NCBI GenBank assembly: GCA_964019335.1
Contig: OZ025648.1
Coordinates: forward strand, 434,001 to 498,000
Direction: 5' to 3'
DNA from: Diplonema japonicum
Lineage: Eukaryota > Euglenozoa > Diplonemea > Diplonemida > Diplonemidae
Length of the DNA: 64,000 bases
Each line of letters begins with the position of its first letter. The stretch's first letter is position 1. Position numbers and translations under genes: made by a program. Below are positions 33,215 to 44,500 of this stretch, in pieces. Under the pieces are notes generated by a model that was given only the letters and a program-made list of their open reading frames with translations, was not told the DNA's origin and made no database searches.

Positions 33215-34740
33215 CGCAAAATAAAAAAAAACTTTTTTTTTGTACGTGTCCAGAAACGACGAACTAAAAAGAGAGGGAAAACAAAAAACAAAAAAAAAAG
33301 AAGAAAAAAACCGTAGAATAGGAAGAAGAAAAAAAAAACTGCAAACAGGCACAGTGAGAAAACAATCCTGTGCAAAAAAAATTCTTTGTAGAAAGGACAG
33401 GGAGGAACAGACTAAAATAGATTGAAGTGAGGGGGGAAAAAAAAAGAAAATCGGGTTTAGACTGAGAAAAAGTTTGGGAATCCTTTTACCAGAACGAATG
33501 GGATGTGTAACCATTTCTATTATTGGAATTCTTTTATTTGACCCGAAGGAAGGGGGGGGAGGAAAGGGGTCAAACTACAAACTTATATGAACAACTGCTG
33601 TAGTGAATGACATGCCTCCCCTCCCCCCTCTCAACCCCTTTTTATTTTCTGTACGCATTTGACAAAGACATTTTTTTTTCTTTCCTTCCTTGAATAAGAA
33701 AGATTTAGAGTCTTGTGCTCACGGAAGGGCACCCACTTAAACATCTTTTATAAGACAAAAAGGGAAAAAAGAGGGAGTGGTAAAAAAAAAAAAGAAAAAG
33801 AAAGTTTATCTTTCTTTTCTTTTTTCTTTTCTTTTTCTCTTTTTGCCACTGAGGACTACCGCTATTTGCACAACGGTGGTCTTAACAATCTAAAATTTAT
33901 ATTTTATTTCGCAAAGGATGGGGTGGGGGGGAGGTAGGGGGGGGGGGGGGGGGGGGGGTGTTGCTTACCCCTTCCTTGTCAATTATCACTTCGTTGCAGT
34001 CAATGAAACCAAGAATAACGAGAAGAAGAAAGAAAAAAAAAGAAAAAAATCAAAAGACAATACTCCGGTTCACCATTTTAAGGAGAAAATGAAAAAAAAA
34101 AAAAAAAAAAAATGGGAGTTTACCAAACTCCCGTATGTCATATCAAATACTCAGCACGCAATCTTGAAATTTTAACATTTCAAAGAACAGGTAAAGGGAT
34201 AAGGGAGGGAGAGAGAGAGAGAGAGATGGGCACCCAAAGACGCAAAGGAAGAGAAAGTTAAAAAAGAAAGAAAAACTTGCTTAAATCTTGTTCGAGTCAA
34301 CATTTTTTTTTTTTGTTTGTTTGCCATTGCACTCCGGAGGTTTCACCTGCAGCAGTACATAGAGGGGGCAAGGACGTTCCCCTGAGGAGCAGCTACTTAC
34401 GTCCCGACAGTACCACAGGAATCTACCTCCTCGAGTTGATGCACTAGAGAGAGGAGAGGGGGGGGGAAAAAAAGAAGAAAAAAAATAGCGGTTGACAAAG
34501 GTACCTATTTACTACAGAAAAGTGAGAATTGTTTTTTTTTTTTTTTTTCTTCTTCCTTGAGCGCGGGTATAAAAGCCAAATAAAAAATAAATGGGAAAGG
34601 CAAAGGCCAAGGCGGCACCGCCAAGGGAGGTAGTAGAGAACATGGGAGGAGGGAAGAAAATCAGACTTTTTGAGCCAAAAAGGTATTACAATAAAAAAGG
34701 AAACGTAAAAAGGAATGACGCACCACACCAGATTCATTTT

Positions 34741-34784
<44 letters not shown>

Positions 34785-35060
34785 GCTGGAACAAGTAAAC
34801 AAATTTTTGAAAAGGATTGTTATTGCAAAAAAGAGTAGAGGCAGCTTGCCCGTTTACCCCTACTGTAGGTGAAAACGGCTTGCACAAACAATCAGCCGAC
34901 TCTTTCTTGTTGTTGTTGCTACTTTTCGCCCTTCCGTTTTCTGAAAGGAGAAAGTCGTTTCTAAAGACCACCCATCACAGAAGAAAGAGAGAGTAGAAAT
35001 AAAGAAGTGGAAAATATTATTTGCGAATAACTTAACACAAGCACGACCCGAGGCCCGCAG

Positions 35061-35095
<35 letters not shown>

Positions 35096-35367
35096 AATGC
35101 AACAACTGCACACAAAAGGGAACAAGAAGCAGTGGCGAGGTGGGAAAAAAAAAAAGAAAAAGAAAAAGAAAAAAAAAAGGAAGAACAACCGAACGCCCTT
35201 TCTTTTGCCCTGAAGCATTGACTCAGTCATGGGTAAAGAAAGAGTATGAATGACAAAAATATCTCAATGTTTTTTTGTCACATATTAAATTTTTAGTGGT
35301 CCAGCACATTATCACCAGAAGGTGAGAAACAACAACAAAAAAAAAAAAAAAAAAAAAAAATCTTCAA
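33215..35367. other. 2.1-kb interval with homopolymers and possible plus-strand gene
   Basis: The interval contains a G-run of about 22 (33937-33958), A-runs at 34090-34112, 35060-35094 and 35337-35360, and a GA microsatellite (34208-34225). Complex islands: a stem-loop near 33854-33881, a 120-bp island at 34320-34445 that is open on both strands, and the plus-strand model at 34591-34872. No minus-strand gene was found. Confidence 0.5.
34591..34872 (+). CDS. Possible small basic protein on the opposite strand, T-run intron
   Basis: Candidate exons are 34591-34740 (ATG, 50 codons) and 34786-34872 (28 codons plus TGA), giving a 78-residue Lys/Arg-rich product. The intron 34741-34785 is G, about 40 T, then ATAG. 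Both junctions are phase 0, and exon 2 remains open to a stop. Upstream on plus is a T/C tract (34531-34558) ending in an AG, and TATAAAAG at 34568. The size and charge resemble a ribosomal or RNA-binding peptide, but I do not recognise it. If real it runs against the surrounding cluster. The minus strand offers no better reading. Confidence 0.4.
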
Positions 35368-37938
35368 TCAATGAAGAGATACTTTCTGTGGGTTATAAGT
35401 ACACGACTGGATTACAGATCTGATGCGCATCATTTCGTTGTCGTGGTCCTCCGGAAGGATTTTTATCTTTTCCATTTCGTCTCTGGCCCCTTCCCAATCC
35501 TGCGAGATAATCTTGCTCATCGCAGTATTCCAGTGGGAGTACGGGTTGCGGCTCTCCGCTTCATCCAGCTGGTACATCCACTCCTCCTCCTTCAACGTCA
35601 TCCCACCTACAACCTCATAAATACGAATAATGTTGGACAATCTCTTCTTGTAATCTACACCGTCCACGCATCGAAGAACGTATTTTTGATGGGTGTCTTT
35701 GTACATGAAGTGGTCAATTAGCCCTCTTGTCGATCGGGATTTGTTTAAAGCTTCAAGAGCAGCGGCCCATGGTAAAACAGATGATAAAATCGCCATTCGT
35801 TTCATCCCACTACAGCCCATGCTCCCCACCTTTGCCTCGCCGCTCGCACATGAATACGAGATTTTCAAAACCGATTTCTTTTCAATAAGCTCTTTTATAC
35901 CAAACGCGGTCCCCAACGCCGACAAACGGTGCCCGCTGCATGGTACTACAGCGTTGAAAGTAACAACCAATCTGTCGCCGATAAAAGTTTCCGGAACACC
36001 TTTGCTACCGTTCACGACAGATAAAGCGCTCACAAGGTAATCAGAGTGCGTGGCAATTATCTCTAAATCGGTGAGGCCTTGAATAACAGAATGCCAACGA
36101 GACACATTAACATATATAACAGAGATCATCTTCCGCTTTAAACCCTCTTCCGGTAAAACACTTGTTGACATTGAATAATGATCAGTTGACATCTGATGAG
36201 GGGACGACATATGCGACGAGTACCTCGACGGCTGGAACGACGACTCGGAAAACACTGTTGAGGAATCGTCGTCCTCTGACACGAGGATCGCCTGCGGGAT
36301 GTAGTTTTTGTACTCAATGAGGTTCTTCACCATGACGTAGAACGATTTTTGCATATCGGCGACTTCTTTTAACGAGCTTTGCCGATTTAAATCGACGAGT
36401 TCCAACCGCATTACAGCGACATTCGCCATGTCTGTTTGAAGTTTTAAAATCGGGGAGATCACTCTTAGATTGAAGACAACCGAGACCACAAGAAGGCCTA
36501 GTGTTGTTGCCGTTGCGACGATGATCATCAATGCGTAGCCTTTGCGTTGATCCGCGTCAGCTTTAGACTTCTCCTCGTCGCGGGTTGCCTTGATTGTCGT
36601 GATAGACCTGTCGATCTCGTGCATTAACTGATCCCGCGGGACCAACAGGGTCACGTACCACTGAAGTTCTAAACGTGTTACAACTGCTGTCAAGGACCAG
36701 TACGTCGTTCTGCCGTCCTGCCATATATCATATTGTGATGTTTTGTTGGTGGCTTCGCGTGATCTTGCCAACGACGCGTATCCGTCCGTCAATGCCAATG
36801 CGTATTTTCCGTGTCTCGCCACGATAGTTTCGTTACCTGTTTCGTCGGTGTGATTGGTGACGAAGATCGGAACAGCTTTGTTGAGCTCGATGATTTCCCT
36901 GTCGATTTCAATGGTTTGGTGGAGGCCCACGGAGCTGCCCACTACCATCCCTACGGTTCCCTCCCATTGATCCTTCTGCACCCCGTACAACACCGACCCA
37001 TCAGGAAGCGTCTGCCCCTTCATGATCTTCGATATCTCCTTGGTAGTAAACGCAACTTTAATAGACCCTCCACGGTGGGCCCGCCTTGGGTATGGACCGT
37101 TTGGTACCCCAGGGTTGGTCCATGAACCGTAAGCGAATATAGACAGTACTCCTGCTACCTGCGAGATGGGTGAGAAGTGCACCTCATCGGGAGTGGCAAG
37201 GGGACCGTTTGTTGTCTTGTAGTTGTCCATTACACGGTCTTGAAGATCGTTCCATACCCCCCTTCGGAGGATGGACCACGGGATGTAACAGTACCCCATC
37301 GACCCGCGTGGGGTGGTTGTGTAGTCGGGTTTTAAGTGGCAAGGTGTTCCTTTAGGATGGTCAAGCTGTCCCCGACCGTCGCTGTTTCCCAACGCAAAAT
37401 AATAAGGATCCCACCCGAAAGAACCGTCCGGCCTTGCGCTCTCCCCATTGAGGAAGATAGGTTCACCGTTTGCAGGTAAGATCCCAATGGTGCTGTCGGC
37501 AAGTGTAGAAGCTAAAAAACCACCTTCTGGGGTTTCGGTTGACATTTGAATCACTCCATGCTTATGAACCGCGCGGGCTACAGATGCTATGATAGGTCGA
37601 ATGATTACATCAGTGTAAGCAGGGGAAGTGCTGTTTTGTGCATCTTGTTCCCTGTATAATGTGGACAACTCTTCAACGACGACCTGAGGATGGGTCAGAA
37701 ACCCTTGGATGTCTACTTCTACCTCGTCCAGTATGCTGTCCAGAAGCCGGCCTGTTACTAGTTCAGTGTTATCTGTGGCTCCTTTGAGGCAGGTTTCCAC
37801 ACTTCTATCCCCTGCATCCCAAGCTGTCCCTATTGCGTTCTGAGCTGTCAGAACTGAGAGTACACCCACTACTAAACCAGTGCACAGGACCACGATGAAT
37901 GATATCGTCACAGATAGGCATTGAAATGAGAATTTCAT
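35368..37938 (-). CDS. Two-pass receptor with Cache-like ectodomain, HAMP-like linker and degenerate class III cyclase domain
   Basis: The protein has 856 residues, ATG 37938 to TGA 35368, uninterrupted. A signal anchor (about residues 10-32) is followed by a ~430-residue ectodomain of double-Cache style, with several N-glycosylation sites. TM2 (about 466-489) leads into a HAMP-like helical linker ('RVISPILKLQTDMANV') and a Ser-rich spacer. A cyclase-homology domain (about 610-720) follows, with 'VIYVNVS' at the strand-1 position and 'FIGDRLVVTFNA' at the metal/turn position. The first catalytic Asp is replaced by Asn and a full ATP/GTP-binding set is not apparent, so catalysis is doubtful. 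The C-terminal ~120 residues are helical. A sensory role is inferred from the architecture. Confidence 0.82.
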   Translation of the reverse strand: MKFSFQCLSVTISFIVVLCTGLVVGVLSVLTAQNAIGTAWDAGDRSVETCLKGATDNTELVTGRLLDSILDEVEVDIQGFLTHPQVVVEELSTLYREQDAQNSTSPAYTDVIIRPIIASVARAVHKHGVIQMSTETPEGGFLASTLADSTIGILPANGEPIFLNGESARPDGSFGWDPYYFALGNSDGRGQLDHPKGTPCHLKPDYTTTPRGSMGYCYIPWSILRRGVWNDLQDRVMDNYKTTNGPLATPDEVHFSPISQVAGVLSIFAYGSWTNPGVPNGPYPRRAHRGGSIKVAFTTKEISKIMKGQTLPDGSVLYGVQKDQWEGTVGMVVGSSVGLHQTIEIDREIIELNKAVPIFVTNHTDETGNETIVARHGKYALALTDGYASLARSREATNKTSQYDIWQDGRTTYWSLTAVVTRLELQWYVTLLVPRDQLMHEIDRSITTIKATRDEEKSKADADQRKGYALMIIVATATTLGLLVVSVVFNLRVISPILKLQTDMANVAVMRLELVDLNRQSSLKEVADMQKSFYVMVKNLIEYKNYIPQAILVSEDDDSSTVFSESSFQPSRYSSHMSSPHQMSTDHYSMSTSVLPEEGLKRKMISVIYVNVSRWHSVIQGLTDLEIIATHSDYLVSALSVVNGSKGVPETFIGDRLVVTFNAVVPCSGHRLSALGTAFGIKELIEKKSVLKISYSCASGEAKVGSMGCSGMKRMAILSSVLPWAAALEALNKSRSTRGLIDHFMYKDTHQKYVLRCVDGVDYKKRLSNIIRIYEVVGGMTLKEEEWMYQLDEAESRNPYSHWNTAMSKIISQDWEGARDEMEKIKILPEDHDNEMMRIRSVIQSCTYNPQKVSLH

Positions 37939-38514
37939 TTTTTTCTTCTTCTTTTTTGAGGGGAAACCTTTTTTTTTTTGTTAGAGAAAAAAAAGAAAAA
38001 AAAAAGAATATACACTCACAGAGGTGACTGCGAAAAAGAAAAGGAAAAAAAAAAGAAGAAGAAAAACTTTTCCACGCAAGTTGCGCCTGACTGACTCGTG
38101 CAAGCTGGAAACATGTAAAAAAAAAAGAGAAGAAAAAAACGGAGGGGGGGGGGGAAGGAGTGCAAGAGGGAAATTCTGTCATCCCATTTCTTTTTTAAAG
38201 TAAACAAAAAAATGTTAGCTCTCATGTTTGTTCAACTGGTAGAACATATCTAAAAAAAAAAAAAAGGGAGGGATATTTCTATTTCTTTCCCCCCCCCTAA
38301 ATATTCTAACCCTTTATCTTTTTTTTGTTGCTGTGAAGAATAAAAGTTACTCTAAAGCTACTTTTCTTTCTTATTGAAAAAAAAAATAATTATAAAATCA
38401 CAAAGTAGTGTCTGTCTTTGGGGAGGGTAGTTTCTAAGCATAAGGGAGAAAGAAAAAAAAAAAGAAAGAAAGAAAAAGCATTTTTTTTTCTTCCCCCGTC
38501 TAGAATCTATTCAA

Positions 38515-38560
<46 letters not shown>

Positions 38561-38562
38561 AT
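37939..38562. other. Intergenic
   Basis: A-runs (including about 40 A directly downstream of the giant gene's stop, 38519-38559) and pyrimidine/purine tracts. No gene seen. Confidence 0.7.
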
Positions 38563-41500
38563 CTAAGGGTGGCTAACCCGTGCAAAAGATTCTAGAGAAT
38601 GGGACGAATTCAATTTCGGGAGCGGGTTGGGACCTAATGACATGTGGACAGGGGTCTGGGTTCTCCTCCACACGTCTTCTAAATAATATTGCCTCTCGGT
38701 ATCCTCATCATCCGATACTTTATTCCGAACTATTTCGCGAAGCTCTTCAGTTTGATACACTAGCAGTGCCTTTTCACTCTTGAAATCTTGAATCTCGTCG
38801 GTGAGTTCTGTTATTCTCATACGCAGTCTAGCCACTATCTCGTTTTTGTCAGTAATTTCCAGCTCAGCCCTCCTTGCTCTGGCTTCAGCGTCCCTTCTTG
38901 CAGCCGCTTCGTTCTCGTTGAAGATGGCTTTCTTCGCCCTTCTCTCCGCATCTTGCAGTTGTGCTGTTACTTTCTCCAGAGTGTGCTGTGTGTCGGCTTC
39001 TGTAATCCTTGCTCCACGCAGCTCTCCCTGTAGTTCATCGAATTTCGTTTGCAAGATCTTTTCGTTCGCTCTGGCCGTGTTCACATCTCGTTCGAGTTCT
39101 TGCTTCATTGATATAAATAGTTGATTTAAGGCATCCATTTCAATGCTCTGAGCTTTGAACTCCTGTGCTCTGATGTCGTGTAGTTCCACTGCACGCCGCA
39201 GTTTTTCCACTTCGTTCGCCGTTTCCCCGTAAACCGCCAACTCCTCACGGGCCTTAGCCATTGCGCAACTTGCTTCTATCAATTCCTTTTCCTTTACCGC
39301 CATGGTGTCCTCCAGCTTGTGTTTGTCACTTGACAGCACTCCGATATCATTTGCGAAGGACTCCAGGTCCGCTTGCAACCCACGTGCCACGTCGCTCTCT
39401 GCCTCTGCGAAGTCACGGTACGCAGAGCACAGCATCGCCACCTCATCAGGGATCCCAAGGTACGGGTCGTCTGTTACTTGCGGCGTGCCTTGTATCGAAA
39501 TATCCCCCCAGCCCTTGCCCCACGGTGTGCCGCTTGGCGTTGTCTGCCTTGTCCTTGGCGCGCTGTGCTTCCATTCAGGGAGGCTTGAACGATGTTTTTG
39601 TATGTCTGCCTTGATGCTCCTCAAAATGGCTTCAAGGTGTGCGTTCCTTTCCTTTGCATCGTTGCCTTCTATCCTGGATTTTCTTTCCAGCTCTGCCAGC
39701 TGTCCATAGAATGCTTCGCACCACTGAGCCTCAAGCCCTTTTCGTTCGCAAGCTTCATGCATCACGGTAGCCTGCGCTTCCGCGGCACCGTGTGCCTTCT
39801 GCAAGCTGGTGACCTTAGCATCCAGGGCCTCAGCGTGCAGTGCCACAATCTCCATCTCGGCTTCGAGATCTTTGAGCTTTTTGATGGCTGTTTTCTCTTC
39901 CAGAGATGCTGCCGCCACAGGAGTTCCCGTGTCGTCCAAACTCAGCATCCGTGAAGGCGTCATCTTCTGTGCCTCGAGCTGTAGTTGGGTTCGTTTTAAC
40001 GTTGTGAGCATACCTCAGCAGTGAGCTGTGCGACCTTTCTCGTCAGCTTCCCCTCGGTCTCCGAGGTCTGTGTGGGTGTTGCGAGTAACATGTCATACCT
40101 CAGCGAGTTGCGCTGCTAGCCTTGCGTTGCTCTGTTCGGACGCCACCACCTTGTCCTGTGCGGCCTTGAGAAGGGGCTGCATCTTCTTTGTGGAACTGCT
40201 GCCAACCTCCAGGTCGACAATCATATCCTGCAACGAACGCAGTGCCCTGTGCAGTCTGAAGGAGGGTGCTTCATCAGGGTTCTGTGAAGAAGGTGTTGTA
40301 GAAGAAGGTGCGACACCTATCAAAGACTCCAGCTTGGCGCTGATGCTAGCCAGCTCGGTGTCGTGGAGCTTCTGTGCCTCCTCTGCTTGAGCAATCTGTG
40401 CATTCTTCCCGTCCAGCTGGCATTCAAGGTCTGTGATGGCGTGTTTCAACCTTCTGATATCCCCGTTAAGCTTGTCCTGTTCTTCGGCACTCTCGTCCGC
40501 GGACTTCTTTAGCTGGTCGTGTCTCCTCTTTGCATCAGACAGGTCTTCCTGGCAGGTACGCAGCTTAACCTGTGCCCTGTGTAGCAGAGCTTCTTGTTCC
40601 TCAACGTCGGTGCTGGAGTATGCAGTTTTTACCTTCAGTGCTTTTTCAAGTTCTGCGGCGAGATCTGCGTTTTCCCTTTCAAGTGACGCCACCTTTCTGT
40701 TCGCGATGTCCGCCCTCTCGTTGGGGTCGCCCTGCTTGGCCCTCAGCTGCTGCACCAGCCCATCGCGATCGGCGAGCTGCGCTTCAAGATTGGACGCCTT
40801 GGACTCCAGAATGGAAATCTCACTACTCTTCCTCAGCGCCTCCTTTCTGAGATCCTCTACAGTGTCCTCTAGACCCAAGAGGTCCTCGTGCGACGCAAGG
40901 CGTGTCTCCAGGCGCTGTACTTCCGCTTTCACCTCGTAGAGACTATCCTCTGCAACAGCAGCCTTTTCACGCAGGGTTCTGCGGTCAGCTCTAAGCTTGC
41001 TGGATTCTTCCTCTGCAAGCTCTGCTTCTTGTTGCATTGTTGCAACTCTGCTCTCCAAGATCTTCACCTTCTCCGAAAGAGAGCTACCCGCAGCTAACTC
41101 CGTCATGTTGTCTTCCAACTTGCGCACGTGCCCCTTCGCTTCGTGCAGCTGCCTGTCGAGGTCGTCCCGCTCCTCCCCCACGGCATCCTTCTCTGCCTCT
41201 ACTGCAGCAAGGTGGTCTGCCGTCGTCTCCAACTCGTCCTCAAGGCGCTTCAATTTGCTTTCGACCTTTCGCTTCTCCAGCTGCAGCTCTTCGATTTCGC
41301 TGCTGAGTGTTGTCAACGACGCGGCGGTGTCACTGCTGCCGGCTTCCAGATGGCCAAGTCGTCCCTCGAGCTTCTTCTTGTCCAAGACAAGCTGCTGGTT
41401 TTCATTCTCAAGAACTGCCATCTCGTCGTACATCTGCTGTTTTTGCTTTTTCAAGTCTTCGACTTGCTTTGAGCCTGCCTTCAGGGTCTGCAGTTCGTCC

Positions 41501-44500
41501 TCAATGGAGACGTTTTTCTCAAGGAGAGCACGCTTCTCCTCACGTGCTTCTTGAAGGTGGCCGTCGAGCACTCTTATCTCCCCGTCAAGCTCGTCGTGGC
41601 GCTCCTGGAAACGCGCAACCTTAGCTTCGAGGTGCGCCTTCTCGTCTGCGTGGTCTTGTGCAATGCTGTCGTTCTGCCTTTTGAGCGCTGCGTTTGCCGA
41701 AGTAAGTGATACAATCTTGTCCTCCGTCTCCGCCAAGGACTCCCTGAGACTCTGCAGCTCGCCAGATGCGTCCTCCTTCTGAAGATCCTTCGCTAGATTG
41801 GCAGCAAGCTTCCTGGCCTTTATCAACTCCCGTACAAGGTCTTTCAGGACACCGTCAGTCTGACCCATCTCGGACCCAAGATCGAACACGGCTTGCCCTA
41901 CTTCTGCTTCTAGATTTTCCAGCTTCTTCGCTAAAGCGTTCTTGTCCTTGATAAGCTCTTTGACAGCGTCTAGGACAGGCTCTTCGGCCACCGCACCCTT
42001 GCTCTTTGTCACCTCGTGCATGATGGCATCCAACAGCTGTTCCGCTTCCTCCAGTTTGTTGTTGGCGGCGTCCTTCGCGTTGACTGTCTCCCTGATGGCT
42101 TCGGGGAGCGCAAAAGTTGCATTCCGTGGGCTGGCTTTGAACTCTTTTCTTGCAGCGTTCATCTCGTCGTCTAGCTTCTCGAGTTCGGCCTCCTTCTCCC
42201 TGATGACGCTCTTGGAGGCGTCGATGCCCTTCTGCAGCACGCTGTGCCGTTGCTTCATGCTTTCGATCTCGTCAAAGAGCTCGCTCTGCGCAGCTTCCAT
42301 AGAGCGCTTCGCCTTTGCTCCCTCCCTCTTCGCCCTCTCGAGGTCATCCTTCATTTCCTGGAGTTCTTCGTCCGCCTCTTTTTTCACTTTCTTTACTTCT
42401 CTTTCGTGCTTCCGTTCCGATGACTCCAGTGCACCCTTCGAGTCAGAAAGCTCTCCCTCAAGAATGTGCTTGACGTTCATTAGCTCAAGTAGCTTGTTCT
42501 TTTGGTGCTTCAAGGATTCATCACCCTCCGTTGCCATGGCTTTTGATTCGTTAAGCTGTCTTTCCAAGCTGCTCACTTTGCTCTGCAACCTGTCCCGCTC
42601 ATCTGTCGCTGCCTCGAGCGCTTCTTCGTTTTGCTGCAGTACACTCTTCAACTTCCCATTCGCTGCCTTGAGCTGTAGGTTGCTGTTGTTCGCTGTCTTC
42701 TGTTCCTCCTTGACGCCCTCCAACAGTGCGACAGTCTCATTCCGCTCTGTGATGAGCTGCTCCAGCTCAGTGTCAACCTTCCTGAGGGCCGCGCTCGACC
42801 TCCTCTCCATGTCGTAGATCTCCTGTTGCTTCGCGTCCAGCTGGTCGAGGAGCTCGTCCTGGTTTGCTGTGGCCTTCTGCTGCAGGGTCTGCAACTGCTC
42901 CTTTGTCAGCACCAGGTCGTTCTCGGTCATGTCCAGCTCCTCCCGAACGCTGTCGTGCAGCTGCTTCTTCGACTGCAAATCGATCCCCGCCTTTGCGAGC
43001 TCGCTCCGCGCCACCTCCAGCTCTTCGTTCTTCCCATGCAGCTCCTTTTCCATCAACACCGACAGCTCTTCCACCTTCGCTTCTGCCTTCTCGAGTTCTT
43101 CCTGCAGGTCATCGCGCTCCTTCATCAGCTCCTTGTTCGCTTCCCCGACATTGGCAAGCTCCTCCACCTTCTCCGCGAGGGCTTCCTTCCCCACGGTAAG
43201 GTTAGCCTGCAAAGCCTCCTCGGATTCCTGAAGTTTCGCGTCGGTGGCAGACTGCTTCTCCTGTGATTCTTGAAGTTCTGCCTCCTTCGTGGCAATCGCT
43301 TCCTTCGCCTCGTCAAGGCTCGTCTGCAGTGTTCTGGATGCATCTTCGACCTCTTGAAGCTTTGTGGCATGCATCTCTTGCGCCTCTTGGATCTTCAGTT
43401 TGGCATTTTCGAGTTGGTCCGAAAGGTCACCGTTGGAGTCACCGATGGTGGTGAGCTCACCTTCCTTTGTAGCAAGGGTTTGGTCTTTGGCTGCTAGTGC
43501 TTCTGTGAGCTCTTCAAGCTTGGTTTGCAATTCGCTCTCCTTTTGCGCTTTTTCACTGAGACTTGACTGCAGTGTTGTTCTCGTTTCACAAAGTTCGTCA
43601 TCCTTCTCGGAAAGTGCCGCCTTCAGCCCTTCGCACTCCTTCGCAAGGTCCTCGTTAGACTCACCTATGGTGGCAAGCTCGGTGTCCTTTGCGGTAAGGG
43701 TCTCCTTCGCCTCGTCGAGGGATGCTTGCAGAGCTTCGATCTCATTCTTCTGATTCTCGCCTGCCTCTTGCAGCTCGCTCACTCTTGTCCCAAGCTCGTT
43801 CTTGACCACCTCGAGTGCCTTCCTCAGTTCTTCCTCCCTTGCGGAAAGCGTTTCCCTGAGGGCAGCACATTCGCTTGCAAGGTTTTCGTTTGAGCTATCA
43901 ATGGTGGTGAGCTCGCCTTCCTTCGACAAAAGGGCCTCCTTCGTCTCAGTAAGACCTGCTTGCAACGCCTTCGAGGCTTCCTCAGACTCTTGAAGCTTTG
44001 AATCAGTCTCGGATAGCTTCTCTTGTGCCTCCTGGAGCTTTGAATCAGTTTCGGACAGCTTCTCTTGCACTTCCTGAAGCTCATCTTTGACCCCATCAAG
44101 CTCCTTCATGAGATCCTCATTGGTGCCGCCGATGGTGGTGAGCTCACTTTCGGTTGTTTCAAGTGCCTCCTTCATCTCTTCAAGGCTAGCTTGCAGTGCC
44201 TTCGAAGCCTCCTCGGATTCCTGAAGCTTTGCATCGGTAGCAGACTGCTTCTCCTTTGATTCTTGAAGTTCTGCCTCCTTCGTGGTAATCGATTCTTTCG
44301 CCTCGTCAAGGCTCGTTTGCAGTGCTTGAACTGCCTCAGAGAGCTCTGTCTCGGTGCTGCTCGACCTCTCCTTCACCGCCTCCATGGCTGCTTCCAAGCG
44401 GGCTAGCTTCTCAGTTGCATCCTTCAGATCTTGTTCTTTCCCTGTCTTGTCGTCAAGCGCAGATTGCAGCGTTGAGGTTTTCTGCTTTAACTTTTCCCCC

